A stretch of DNA of 64,000 bases from CADCTB01 sp038214685 (GCA_038214685.1 JBBQRO010000002.1:7196-71195), one strand, 5' to 3'; numbered from the stretch's first letter, positions 18,831 through 27,208 are shown. The notes: generated by a model not told the origin, from the letters alone. A program made the numbers and translations.

Positions 18831-19450
18831 CGGACGCGCCGACCGCAGGGATCCCCATCGGGCGCCTCGCCGAGGCCAGGGCCCCGATAGCTGGGCGCGG
18901 CCCGCTGGTGGCCCTCGTCGAGGTGGACCAGGCGCCCTTGCTGGCCCGCCCGTACTTCGCCGACGGTGATCCCGGTCCGATCGTCGCCGCCCTGGCCCAG
19001 GTCCCCGAGATGCTCGAGGCCACCGTGCCGTTCCTGGGTCGCGTCCTGGGGCCCTCGTGCCTCCCGGCCCGCATCAAGGAGATCGTGGTCCTGCGCACCT
19101 CGGCGCGGGCGTCGTGCCGGTACTGCGTCGACGCCCATACCGTGGTCGCCCGCGATGTCGGGCTCTCCCTGGCCGAGGTGCGGGCCCTGCGGGGCGAGCT
19201 GGGGGTGGAGGCGACGTTTTCTGATCCGGCCGAGCGGGCGGTCATCGGTTGGTGCGACGCCCTGGTCGGCACCGGTCCCGTGGGCCAGGACATCAAGTCC
19301 AGCCTCGGCGGAGCCTTCGCCGACCACGAGGTCGTGGAGCTGACATTGCTGGGAGCCACCACGCTGCTGCTCAACCGCTTCTGCACCGCCCTCGACCTGC
19401 CCACCTCACCCGAGGTGGCGGCCCGGCTCATGGCCGAGGGACTTTCGTGA
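18827..19450 (+). CDS. AhpD/carboxymuconolactone-decarboxylase-like protein
   Basis: 207 residues from ATG 18827. The core motif is CRYCVDAHTVVARDVGLS, that is CxxC followed by a His five residues on, as in AhpD-type alkylhydroperoxidases and disulfide reductases. The preceding RIKEIVVLRTSARASCRYC matches the family. All-helical, cytoplasmic. Located between an anti-sigma factor and a radical SAM protein with overlapping ends on both sides (ATGA, GTGA). It may reduce peroxides or serve as electron or thiol partner for the radical SAM reaction. Confidence 0.85.
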   Translation: MTDAPTAGIPIGRLAEARAPIAGRGPLVALVEVDQAPLLARPYFADGDPGPIVAALAQVPEMLEATVPFLGRVLGPSCLPARIKEIVVLRTSARASCRYCVDAHTVVARDVGLSLAEVRALRGELGVEATFSDPAERAVIGWCDALVGTGPVGQDIKSSLGGAFADHEVVELTLLGATTLLLNRFCTALDLPTSPEVAARLMAEGLS

Positions 19451-20262
19451 GCGAGCGGGCCGGCGGCGGGCGGGTGTGGATGTACAGCAACTACCACTGC
19501 AACATGGCCTGCACCTACTGCCTCACCGACTCGGCGCCGTCGTCGCCACGGCGGGCCCTCTCGTCCCAGGCCATGGTCACGGTGGCCCGCCAGGCCGCGG
19601 AGCTCGGGTTCTCGTCCCTCGGCGTGACCGGCGGCGAGCCGTTCCTGCGCGCCAACATGGCCGAGACGCTGGTGGCCATGGCCGCGGTGCTGCCCACGCT
19701 GGTCCTCTCCAACGCCACGCTGTTCGGCCCCGACCGCGTCGAGCGGCTACGGCCCCTGGCTGACGCCGACGTGGCCGTGCAGATCTCCCTCGACCGGGCC
19801 GAGCCAGCGCCCAACGACGAGCTGCGGGCCCCCGGCAACCACGCCCGGGTGGTCGAGGCCATTCCCCGGTTAGTGGGCATGGGCATACGGGTGCGACTTG
19901 GCACCACCCTGGATCCCGATGCCGACATCGGCGACGAGGAGCGCTTCCGCCTCTGCGCCCTGCACCGCGACCTCGGCGTCAGTGACGACGACCACGTCGT
20001 GCGCCCCGTGGTGCGCCGGGGCCGGGCTGCGGCCGCCGACATGGGCGTGCGGGCCACCGTCGCCGACCTGCCCCCGGAGCTGACGATCACGGCCGACGGG
20101 GCGTTCTGGAGCCCGTTCGGCCCCACGGTGCGCGACGGCCACCTCGACACCGACCTGCTTGTCACCCGCACCACCGATCCGCTGCGCATCCCCGCCGAGG
20201 CCCTGGCCCGCCTCGTCGACGGCCGGCCGCCCGGCGACGACGCCCGGCTCGGCATCCGCTGA
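19447..20262 (+). CDS. Radical SAM protein of unknown reaction
   Basis: 271 residues from GTG 19447, overlapping the AhpD-like stop. The cluster motif C-x3-C-x2-C appears as NYHCNMACTYCL, preceded by VWMYSN and followed by LGVTGGEPFL (SAM-binding GGE) and VLSNATLFGP. The C-terminal part lacks a Cys-rich SPASM or twitch extension, so only one [4Fe-4S] cluster is expected. The substrate is unknown. It resembles the peptide/cofactor-modifying branch, but no precursor-peptide gene was found next to it. Expression is likely tied to the ECF sigma factor upstream. Confidence 0.88.
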   Translation: MSERAGGGRVWMYSNYHCNMACTYCLTDSAPSSPRRALSSQAMVTVARQAAELGFSSLGVTGGEPFLRANMAETLVAMAAVLPTLVLSNATLFGPDRVERLRPLADADVAVQISLDRAEPAPNDELRAPGNHARVVEAIPRLVGMGIRVRLGTTLDPDADIGDEERFRLCALHRDLGVSDDDHVVRPVVRRGRAAAADMGVRATVADLPPELTITADGAFWSPFGPTVRDGHLDTDLLVTRTTDPLRIPAEALARLVDGRPPGDDARLGIR

Positions 20263-20311
20263 GCGTGAGACCCATCTCGGCCCGGTCGGGCCTCAGCAAC
20301 AGGAGCCAGAG

Positions 20312-20842
20312 ATGACCACCAGCACCCCGACGCAGGAACGGGGGGTCAGCACCAAGACCCTCGGGCGCTCGCTCGCCGTCATTCGCATCCTCCTGGGCCT
20401 GACCTTTCTCCTCAACGGCCTGGCCAAGCTGTTCGGAATCCACCGGATCGAGATAGGGCCCTACCTGGGCAACCTCATCAACCGGGCCGATGCCCGGTTC
20501 ATCCTCGACGTGGAGGTGAACAACAATGCCCGCCACCAGGTGCCCCTTATCGGGCGCATCACCAACGACCTCGTGCTGCCGAACTGGGACCTGTTCTCCT
20601 GGGGCCTGACCGCCATCGAGATCGCCGCCGGGGCGCTGCTCGTCGCAGGCCTGGCCTCGCGCCTGGGTGCGCTGATCGCCCTGGGCCCGGCAACGTTCCT
20701 CTTCTTCGTCTACCTCGCCAACGACCGCTGGTTCTTCGAGAAGCCACTGGAAATGGTCCCCCTCGTCCTTCTCCTCCTCGTCCCAGCCGGGCGGTGGTGG
20801 GGCCTCGACCGACGCTTCGCAGCCCGAGGCTGGCCCTTCTGA
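20312..20842 (+). CDS. DoxX-family membrane protein
   Basis: 176 residues from ATG 20312, with AGGAG six nt upstream. Four membrane segments: LAVIRILLGLTFLLNGLAKL, FSWGLTAIEIAAGALLVAGL, LGALIALGPATFLFFVYL and PLEMVPLVLLLLVPAGRWW. The long loop between the first two helices (about 50-95) is typical of DoxX/DoxD-like proteins. In mycobacteria a DoxX protein forms a membrane oxidoreductase complex with SodA and SseA. 49 bp after the radical SAM gene, so probably in the same transcript. Confidence 0.82.
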   Translation: MTTSTPTQERGVSTKTLGRSLAVIRILLGLTFLLNGLAKLFGIHRIEIGPYLGNLINRADARFILDVEVNNNARHQVPLIGRITNDLVLPNWDLFSWGLTAIEIAAGALLVAGLASRLGALIALGPATFLFFVYLANDRWFFEKPLEMVPLVLLLLVPAGRWWGLDRRFAARGWPF

Positions 20843-20898
20843 TCAGCGCACCGGCTCACTGACCATGAGCCACGTCCCCGTCGGCACCTTCTAGATCC

Positions 20899-21150
20899 AT
20901 GAGCAATCCAGTGGGCAGGGGAACGACAGTGGTTGCCAAACGGCCGGTCGACTCAGCTGCGTTCTCCCGTGAGCTCGAGGCCCTCCGAGTGCTGCCCGAG
21001 GCGGTCCGCCCGCTCTTCCGCGGGCGAGGGCCTCCGATGGCCATGACGACCGACCTGCGCCGGGTGTACGAGGCGATCCTCCAGCGCTGGCTCGGCGACC
21101 ACGACCCCCTGTACGACCGCACGCCAGCCCTGCCGGGCCTCTTCGCCTGA
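20899..21150 (+). pseudogene. Truncated DUF1501-family remnant
   Basis: An 83-codon frame from ATG 20899. Its C-terminal 40 residues (TTDLRRVYEAILQRWLGD, then PLPGLF-like ending ALPGLFA) match the end of DUF1501 proteins, which are normally above 400 residues. The N-terminal part has no family likeness. This appears to be what is left after a deletion. Translation of the fragment cannot be excluded. Confidence 0.55.
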
Positions 21151-21220
21151 CCCGCCGGTTCACCTGACGCCGTTTCTCACCTGACTCAACGGCGGTGCCG
21201 CCGGTACCGTCATCGGCGCC

Positions 21221-22516
21221 ATGACGACCGAGGTGACCCCGGAGCCGCCGCCGCTGCCCGGCGGACCTCAACGCTGGCCGCGGGTTCGGGCGCTGGCCGT
21301 CGACGTCACGCCGCTGCGCCAGTCGCGGGATCTGCGGCTGGCCATGGCCGGGACCATGGTGTCGCGGCTGGGGTCCATGGCCACCGCGGTGGCCGTGCCC
21401 TACCAGGTGTGGACCATCACCCGCTCGACCGTGGCCGTGGGCGTCATCTCCTTCTTCGAGCTGGTGCCCATCGTGACCGTCTCCCTGCTGGGCGGCGCCC
21501 TGGCCGACGCCATCGACCGGCGGCGCCTCGCCATGATCGCCAACGTCTTGATGGCGGTCGCCTCCGCGGGGTTGATCGTCAACGCCATGCTGCCGGATCC
21601 CCTCCTGTGGCCGATCTACGTGCTGGCCGTCCTCGGAGCCAGCGGCGCAGGCCTGGCGTGGCCGGCCATGGACGCCATCTACCCCCGACTGGTGCCCTCC
21701 GAGCAGCTCACCGCCGTCTCGGCCCTCGCTGGCCTTACCGGGAGCGCGGCCGGGATCCTCGGGCCCGCGCTCGGCGGCCTCCTGCTGTCGGCCGGAGGTG
21801 TCCTGTCCACCTATGCCTTCGACTTCGCCACGTTCGGGTTCGCGCTGGCATGCCTCGCACTGATGCGGCCGGTGCCGCCGGCGCCGGACACAAATGCCTT
21901 CACGCTGAGCTCTGTGCTCGACGGCTTCCGCTTCCTCCGGGGCCGCCCGGTGCTGCAGTCAACCTACCTCATCGACACAGTGGCCATGGTCTTCGGGATG
22001 TCCTCGGCGCTCTTCCCGGCCGTCGCCGCCACGCGCTTCGGCGGCAGCACACGGGCACTGGGCCTACTCTACGCCGCACCCGCGGTGGGCGCGCTGCTCG
22101 TGTCAGCCGCGAGCGGGTGGACCAACCGCGTGCACCGGCACGGCCTGGCCTTCGCCCTGGCCGCTGCGGTATGGGGGGTGGCCCTCGTCGGCTTCGGCCT
22201 AGCCGACCAGCTCTGGCTCAGCCTAATGTTCCTCGCCGCGGCCGGCGGCTCCGACATGGTGAGCGGGGTGTTCCGCATGACGATCTGGAACACGACCGTG
22301 CCCGACTCCCACCGCGGGCGGATCGGCGGCGTCACCTTCGCCAACGTGGCCAGTGGCCCGGCCCTAGGCGATCTCGAGGCCGGGGTGCTGGCCGCGCTCA
22401 TCAGCGTGCCCTTCGCCATCGTGTCCGGCGGGGTGCTGTGCGTCGTGGGCATCGCCGTCGTGGCGCTGCTGCGCCCCGAGGTGCTGGCCTACGACGGCCG
22501 CGCTCCCACCCCCTGA
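21221..22516 (+). CDS. MFS exporter (MFS_3/EntS-like)
   Basis: 431 residues from ATG 21221 with about twelve hydrophobic segments. The start LRLAMAGTMVSRLGSMATAVAVPYQVW and the loop GGALADAIDRRRLAMIAN (motif A-like) match the MFS_3 group that includes EntS-type siderophore exporters. VPDSHRGRIGGVTF lies in the C-terminal half. Substrate unknown. Single gene, 70 bp after the DUF1501 remnant. Confidence 0.88.
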   Translation: MTTEVTPEPPPLPGGPQRWPRVRALAVDVTPLRQSRDLRLAMAGTMVSRLGSMATAVAVPYQVWTITRSTVAVGVISFFELVPIVTVSLLGGALADAIDRRRLAMIANVLMAVASAGLIVNAMLPDPLLWPIYVLAVLGASGAGLAWPAMDAIYPRLVPSEQLTAVSALAGLTGSAAGILGPALGGLLLSAGGVLSTYAFDFATFGFALACLALMRPVPPAPDTNAFTLSSVLDGFRFLRGRPVLQSTYLIDTVAMVFGMSSALFPAVAATRFGGSTRALGLLYAAPAVGALLVSAASGWTNRVHRHGLAFALAAAVWGVALVGFGLADQLWLSLMFLAAAGGSDMVSGVFRMTIWNTTVPDSHRGRIGGVTFANVASGPALGDLEAGVLAALISVPFAIVSGGVLCVVGIAVVALLRPEVLAYDGRAPTP

Positions 22517-22524
22517 GTCGGCGC

Positions 22525-22600
22525 TCAGAGCACGACGCCGCCATCGACGGTGATGTGAGGCCCGCCAGCTACTAGGTCGCCACGCCGACATCGCCCGGAT
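22525..22600 (-). pseudogene. C-terminal scrap of a short-chain dehydrogenase
   Basis: On the minus strand the sequence ends GPHITVDGGVVL then TGA at 22525, the classical ending of SDR proteins (ItVDGG). Just upstream, in another frame and ending in a stop, is HPGDVGVAT, like the preceding SDR helix. About 25 codons remain, broken by a frameshift. The rest is lost. Confidence 0.4.
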
Positions 22601-23020
22601 GTTCGGCGCTGCTCACCCGTCTTCGGGACCGATGTCGTCGGCGGCCGCTGCTGCCTGGTTCGGAAAAACTGGGAGAAGCCGGCAGCGTCGAGTGGGTCGT
22701 CGAGGCAGAGGCCAGTTTCCTCGGCACTGCGAGGCTGCACTCTTTCGACGACGACGCGAGCGCCCGCTACGCCGTCGGCTTCTTCGACCCAGACCGTCTC
22801 GGACGGGGGTTTGGCACCGAGGTCTCGAAGGTCGTGGTGGAGTACGCCTTCTCTTCCATCGGTCTACGCCGTCTTGAGCTTGCGGTTCTTGAGTTCAACG
22901 AGAGGGCCATCCGGTGCTACAGCCGCTGCGGATTTTGTAGGGTGCGGCTTCTGTCGGAAGTCACGCTCATCGACGGGGAGCCGTACCACGACGTCCTGAT
23001 GGAGATCACACCGGCACTGG
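22599..23020 (+). pseudogene. Frameshifted GNAT (RimJ-like) acetyltransferase
   Basis: The frame around 22681-23020 encodes a good GNAT core: EWVVEAEASFLGTARLH, GFFDPDRLGRGFGTE (acetyl-CoA P-loop), VLEFNERAIRCYSRCGF and HDVLMEIT. There is no start codon in that frame. A likely N-terminus (MFGAAHPSSGPMSS, AAAAAWFGKTG) sits in another frame, so a shift lies near 22670. No stop follows the domain end; the frame runs on through unrelated sequence to 23352. Most likely a decayed gene, although one sequencing error could explain the first break. Confidence 0.6.
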
Positions 23021-23295
23021 TCCGGCACCGAGCTGACTTCGCCGTGCAGGAAATTGCAGCCCGCAACAAGCAGGTTGTGTCGCCGAGCCGGCGATCAGGG
23101 GCAGCGGGTTCCGCTCTCAGGGCCGGGTTACCTAAAGGGAGGAGCACCGTTTGGGAGACCGGCCCCCCAAGGCCGGCGATCGGTGGCACTCAAGTCGGCC
23201 GGACGACTCGCGTTCAGGGACAGGGACACGCCTTCCGAACGAAGCGCTGTTCGGAGGCCGCCTATTCGGGCGCAGCACCCTCGAGGGTCCGCCAC

Positions 23296-23570
23296 TCAGC
23301 TTCCTGGGAAGAGGCAGAACGGATGGCCGGCGGGATCGAGCATCACGAGTAGCCGCTCGGGCCGGGGCTGATGTTCGGCCACGCGAGCACCCAGAGACTT
23401 GGCGCGTTCGGCTACTTCAAAGAAGTGCTCGCGGCGTTTCTCCATTTCGCTCATGGGCGCCAGGCCGTCGACACCTTCCACCCGAGCAACGATGCGTAGA
23501 ACTCGGCAAGCTGCCAAGCATCGGGACACCCGATCACTGGTCCGCTCAGTCGGGTGCGTACTCCATCCAT
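23296..23570 (-). pseudogene. VOC (glyoxalase-like) gene with internal deletion
   Basis: Minus strand from ATG 23570: MDGVRTRLSGPVIGCPDAW, then LAEFYASLLGW, is a VOC N-terminal half, which stops at 23451. The C-terminal half is in another frame (EVAERAKSLGARVAEHQP, VMLDPAGHPFCLFPGS) and ends at 23296. The central strand region of about 40 residues is missing. Two halves of one family in order with a gap and a frameshift show a deleted gene. Confidence 0.65.
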
Positions 23571-23850
23571 GGCAAGACCTCCGTCTTCTACATGCCGGGT
23601 CGGTTCGAGCCGGACCATAGGACGGCCGACCTCGAACGCGGCTGAGCCGACGGCGTGGGTCCTCGCTGACGGCCCGGAACGACCCTGGATAGACGGCACG
23701 CTCCTTGATACAGGAACCGATCAGGCACTTGTTCTGAACCCCGCCCCGCTGGCCGGATCGCTAGGTCATCCTTTGCCTATGGAGGTCGGGCCGCCTCGGC
23801 CGATGATGCGGGGGCGGTCGCAGCTGTCGACGTCCGGAGTTAGCGCTAGC

Positions 23851-24215
23851 AGGGCGCCTACCGCGGCCTGATTCCGGATGCTTACCTCGACGCCTTGTCC
23901 ATCCGCCGCCGACGCGAGATTTGGAGTCGCATCCTGGCCGAGGCCGACCTGCCTTGGACCGGCGCCTTCGTCCTGCGGGGAGGGCCTCGACGTCATCGGC
24001 TTCATCCACGTCGTCCCAACACGAGACGACGACCTTCCGGCCTCGACCGGGGAGGTGACGGCCCTCCATGTGGAGCCGAGCGCCTGGGGACTGGGCGGCG
24101 GACGCCAGCTTCTAGATACCGCGAAGGCCTGGTGCTTCTGGAGGTTCGCTACGCCACAACTCTCTAGCTGCCGCTTGGAGCGGCGCGGTGCCACCGTGAC
24201 TTTGCGTCGCGGCGG
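23851..24215 (+). pseudogene. Frameshifted GNAT acetyltransferase
   Basis: Frame one reads AYRGLIPDAYLDALSIRRR, then REIWSRILAEADLPW. Frame two continues GLDVIGFIHVVPTRDDDL, then STGEVTALHVEPSAWGLGGG (acetyl-CoA loop). The end of the domain appears only in fragments after 24130. The usual GNAT order is kept, but at least two frameshifts are needed. It abuts the convergent phosphotransferase gene at 24217. Confidence 0.6.
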
Positions 24216-24216
24216 C

Positions 24217-25188
24217 CTACATCCGTTCGGCGGACTCGGCCCACCCGGTCGGATCGCCGCCTGCAGGGACCAGTCGCAGCGTCCGCCACAGGACGAGTGG
24301 CTTGAGCCACGCCGCTTCGGAAGATGACAGCTCACGGACCGCCCGATATCCAGCCACGAACGTGGCATGCGTTTCGGGCGAGACGGGTCCCCAGTGCCTG
24401 AATCGCGTGCCGAGCAGCACGACCGCCTTGGCGAGGTCGTCGACGGGGTGGTCGATGCCCGCTTCCTCGAAGTCGAGGATCGCACTGATCCGGTCGCCGT
24501 CGCAGAGCAGATTGGCCGAGCGGATGTCGAGATGCACGAGCTGGAGGGGCGGCAGCGTCGTGTCGGAGGGCAGGGAAGCCAGCCGATGCTGCAGCGACTC
24601 CGCGAGCGGCGCGACGTGATCACCGGCGGCGGAGTCGAGCCAGCCCTCGACCCTGGTCCGCAACGGCGTCGAGTCGGCTTGGCCGCCTGGCCCCAGAGGG
24701 CCGGCCTCGGGGTATCCGGCCAGAGCCAGGTGCAACCTCGCCAGTTGGGCGCCGGCGGCGTGCACCTGAGCCAGGTTGTCGGCATCGAGCATCGAGCCCT
24801 TGACGACCGACTGGAGGCCTATCGAGAACCCAGCGCGCTCGACCTGCAGATCGCCGTTCAACGCAGGCAACGGCGCAGAGACCGGCAACCCACGTCGGTC
24901 GAGCCACGAGGTGAGCCGGGCCACGTTCGCCAGCCGCGCGAAGAGCGACGGCCGGACGGACCACTTGGAGATCATTCGGCCCGTCGAACTCGTGATCCAC
25001 ACGAGTGCATTGCCGGCGCTGATCACGACCCGGTCGCAGGAGATCACCTCCACGCCCCACGTAGCGGTGAGTTCCGCCGTGACCCATGCAGCCAGCTGCC
25101 CCGCGTCAGTGAACTTGAAGCGACTTGACAGAGCCTCATGCGGATCGACCGGCTCCCACAGCATTTCGACAGTCGGCGTGGACAGCAC
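24217..25188 (-). CDS. Aminoglycoside phosphotransferase-like (APH family) kinase
   Basis: 323 residues from ATG 25188. Catalytic loop LVHLDIRSANLL (HxDxxxxN) and magnesium-binding ILDFEEAG are visible near 215-245. The N-lobe carries KW in MISKWSVRPS as candidate ATP Lys. The APH fold covers aminoglycoside, homoserine and other small-molecule kinases, so resistance cannot be concluded. The only clearly intact gene in the surrounding decayed stretch, apart from the toxin-antitoxin pair and one GNAT. Confidence 0.8.
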   Translation of the reverse strand: MLSTPTVEMLWEPVDPHEALSSRFKFTDAGQLAAWVTAELTATWGVEVISCDRVVISAGNALVWITSSTGRMISKWSVRPSLFARLANVARLTSWLDRRGLPVSAPLPALNGDLQVERAGFSIGLQSVVKGSMLDADNLAQVHAAGAQLARLHLALAGYPEAGPLGPGGQADSTPLRTRVEGWLDSAAGDHVAPLAESLQHRLASLPSDTTLPPLQLVHLDIRSANLLCDGDRISAILDFEEAGIDHPVDDLAKAVVLLGTRFRHWGPVSPETHATFVAGYRAVRELSSSEAAWLKPLVLWRTLRLVPAGGDPTGWAESAERM

Positions 25189-25400
25189 GCCTCAGACGCT
25201 ATTGCCCCTACCCGTTGCCAGGTTCAGGGCTCGTCGATCTCGAAGCGCTGCGATGCTCGCCAGCCGTGATTCCGAGGGCCAGCCTCGTGGTCACGTCGCC
25301 GGCGATCAGAGCGGCCCGGTCGGGCTACGGGCTTGTTCGTTATGGGCGGTCCGTCCGCGGCGCGGACACCCGCGAGGCTCGCGAACGCGTCGACGACCAT

Positions 25401-25419
25401 TAGCTAACCTAGCTACAAT
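25401..25419 (+). promoter_or_regulatory. Toxin-antitoxin promoter/operator with twin TAGCTA sites
   Basis: TAGCTA occurs at 25401-25406 and 25410-25415, each a perfect 6-bp palindrome nine bp apart. The second overlaps TACAAT (25414-25419), a 5/6 -10 element. GTG 25427 lies 7 nt further on, so the antitoxin message is probably leaderless. Phd/YefM antitoxins usually bind paired short palindromes over their own promoter. Confidence 0.6.
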
Positions 25420-25426
25420 CGAGGTC

Positions 25427-25666
25427 GTGCGAGTGAACATGCATGAAGCGAAGACCAACCTGTCGCGGCTCGTCGCAGCCGTCGAGTCCGGTGAGGCGGA
25501 GGAGGTCGAGATCGCCCGGGCCGGGCATGTGGTGGCCCGCATCGTTCCTCCCCGGTCACGCGCCCCACGCCGTCCCGGCTACTGGGCGGGCCGCGTCCGC
25601 ATCAGCCCGGACTTCGACAGCCTGGCTCCGGAGGTCGATGCCGCCTTCGCCGGCGAGGCGGAGTGA
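25427..25666 (+). CDS. Phd/YefM-family antitoxin
   Basis: 79 residues from GTG 25427; ATG 25439 would give 75. The N-terminal VNMHEAKTNLSRLVAAVESG is the standard Phd/YefM DNA-binding start, and EEVEIARAGHVVARIVPP follows. The C-terminal part (GYWAGRVRISPDFDSLAPEV) is the toxin-binding tail typical of antitoxins partnered with PIN toxins. It overlaps the toxin start (GTGA), so both are made in fixed ratio. Expected to repress its own promoter. Confidence 0.9.
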   Translation: MRVNMHEAKTNLSRLVAAVESGEAEEVEIARAGHVVARIVPPRSRAPRRPGYWAGRVRISPDFDSLAPEVDAAFAGEAE

Positions 25667-26043
25667 AAGTCCTCCTCGATACCCACATCCTGCTGTGGTG
25701 GCTGGCCGACGATGAGCATCTGCCGGCGCCGGCGGTTTTAACCATCGCCGACCCCGACACCGAAGTCGTCGTATCCGCCGCCAGCGCATGGGAGATCTCC
25801 ATCAAACAGGCGGCCGGGCGACTCGACGCCCCCGAGGACCTGCTGGACGCCATCGCCGGGAACGACTTCGGGATGCTCCCGATCACTGCGGGCCACGCGA
25901 TGGCCGCAGGGCGCCTACCGGCGCATCACGCCGACCCGTTCGACCGCATGCTCATCGCCCAGGCCCAGCTCGAGGACCTCACACTCGTCAGCGTCGACAG
26001 GCGGTTCTCGGCGTACGAAGTCGAGCTTCTGCGTCTGGACTGA
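25663..26043 (+). CDS. vapC: PIN-domain toxin (VapC-like)
   Basis: 126 residues from GTG 25663. The PIN active-site acids are in place: LLDTHILLWWL (Asp6), SAWEISIKQA (Glu), HHADPFDRMLIAQA (Asp) and LVSVDRRFSAY (Asp). Of the PIN_Sll0205 type with DTHILLWW at the start. Predicted Mg-dependent RNase, inactive while bound by the antitoxin. The target RNA is not predictable. Confidence 0.92.
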   Translation: MKVLLDTHILLWWLADDEHLPAPAVLTIADPDTEVVVSAASAWEISIKQAAGRLDAPEDLLDAIAGNDFGMLPITAGHAMAAGRLPAHHADPFDRMLIAQAQLEDLTLVSVDRRFSAYEVELLRLD

Positions 26044-26134
26044 TGTCCCCCCGCCGGCGATACGGGCTAGGGGCGTGTCGGGACTGCAGCGTTATTCGGG
26101 GACAGCCTCGGTCCGAGGGCAGCAAACTCTCGCC

Positions 26135-26653
26135 GTGGAGCTGAGGGTCCGGAGGGAAAGTGATCTCGATGCGTGCGAGCACCTTGCGCATGTAGTCCAC
26201 GCTGTCGATGGTTACCCGCCGCGCTGTGCCGACGACCTGCGTGTCTTCCTCTCAGGAGGGGATGCTCTCGGCGCCTGGGTAGCTGAGTCGGAGAAGGGCA
26301 TCGTCGGGCACGTTGCGCTTCAGCCGAGAAGCTCTCGGGCGGTGATGGCGGTCGGTAGCGCCGCGACGGGACGGCCACCGGAACAACTCTGCGTCGTTGC
26401 CCGGCTCTTCGTCTCGCCAACCGAACGGAAGGCCGGGATCGGCAGGTCCCTCCTCGCACTCGCCGCTGACGCCGGCGTTGCCCGAGGGCTCTGGCCGATC
26501 CTCGACGTGGCCTCCCATCTCGACAACGCCATCCGCCTCTATGTACGAGCAGGCTGGATGTGCGCCGGGCAAGTGACCGTCGATTTCCTCAACGAAGCGC
26601 CGCTGGAGGAGCTGGTCTACATCGGTCCAGCCCCGGGGAGCCTTGGCGAGTGA
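26135..26653 (+). CDS. GNAT-family N-acetyltransferase
   Basis: 172 residues from GTG 26135; GTG 26075 in the same frame would add 20. The domain begins VELRVRRESDLDACEHLA. IVGHVALQPR marks the central strand, and LFVSPTERKAGIGRSLLALA carries the acetyl-CoA loop (RKAGIG). Near the end, LDVASHLDNAIRLYVRAGW fits the family. Substrate unknown. Unlike the two GNAT remnants nearby, this copy is intact. Confidence 0.8.
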   Translation: MELRVRRESDLDACEHLAHVVHAVDGYPPRCADDLRVFLSGGDALGAWVAESEKGIVGHVALQPRSSRAVMAVGSAATGRPPEQLCVVARLFVSPTERKAGIGRSLLALAADAGVARGLWPILDVASHLDNAIRLYVRAGWMCAGQVTVDFLNEAPLEELVYIGPAPGSLGE

Positions 26654-27014
26654 GTCGGCGTTGAGGGATGTCGACGTGCCCACTTCGCACCGCGCGTTCT
26701 GGGACACCGCGCAGTGCTCCCGCTGTGCACCGATCGCGTCGGGTGCGTCGGGCCGCATGTGATGCGACTACGCCGATTCTCGCTGGGTGTCGCGCGGACC
26801 CGGCGGGCACTCCGAGGACGTCACTGCCCCCGAGCGATCCCCAAGTTGGGAACGTAGGAGGAGCAGGATCTCGGCGGCAAGCGCTGCGACATCTACGGCG
26901 TGCGTCGTGACTTCGGTGCTGAGGGCACGCGACCGGGGCGAACGCCACCCAATCTTCGCTCGCCCCGGCGAGCACCCAAGGTGCTCTAAGTTGCTGACCT
27001 GCGGTTATGTCTTG
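26654..27014. other. Gene-free stretch between GNAT gene and tRNA-Glu
   Basis: About 360 bp without a convincing gene. The frames here lack family-like sequence and ribosome-binding sites. I saw no integrase remnant and no second copy of the tRNA 3' end. Confidence 0.5.
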
Positions 27015-27087
27015 CAGCCCCAACGGGATTCGAACCCGTGTCGCCACCTTGAGAGGGTGGTGTCCTAGGCCACTAGACGATGGGGCC
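27015..27087 (-). tRNA. tRNA-Glu (anticodon CUC)
   Basis: 73 nt on the minus strand. The acceptor GGCCCCA pairs with TGGGGCT (one G-U). The anticodon arm is CCACC-CTCTCAA-GGTGG, reading CUC, and the T arm is ACGGG-TTCGAAT-CCCGT. The CCA end is not encoded. Lies 30 bp from tRNA-Gln. Confidence 0.95.
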
Positions 27088-27117
27088 GTGAACCGGAGAG
27101 CACGCTAGTCCGGTTGG

Positions 27118-27189
27118 CTCGGGGGGGAGGACTCGAACCCCCAATAACAGGTCCAGAACCTGCTGTGTTGCCGATTACACCACCCCCGA
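27118..27189 (-). tRNA. tRNA-Gln (anticodon CUG)
   Basis: 72 nt on the minus strand. The acceptor TCGGGGG pairs with CCCCCGA. The anticodon arm is GCAGG-TTCTGGA-CCTGT, reading CUG, and the T arm contains GGGTTCGAGTCC. CCA not encoded. Upstream of tRNA-Glu in the same direction, so probably one transcript. Confidence 0.95.
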
Positions 27190-27208
27190 AAGGCCAAACC
27201 AGCCTAGC

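Noticed and set aside
23054..23645. Several overlapping plus-strand frames
   Set aside because: No ribosome-binding site and no family likeness; they cross the minus-strand VOC remnant.
24217..25188. Antibiotic resistance call for the APH-type gene
   Set aside because: The fold is shared by many small-molecule kinases, and substrate cannot be read from these motifs.
26589..27047. 152-codon minus-strand frame between GNAT gene and tRNA-Glu
   Set aside because: Runs into the tRNA gene and the 3' end of the intact GNAT gene. No motifs.
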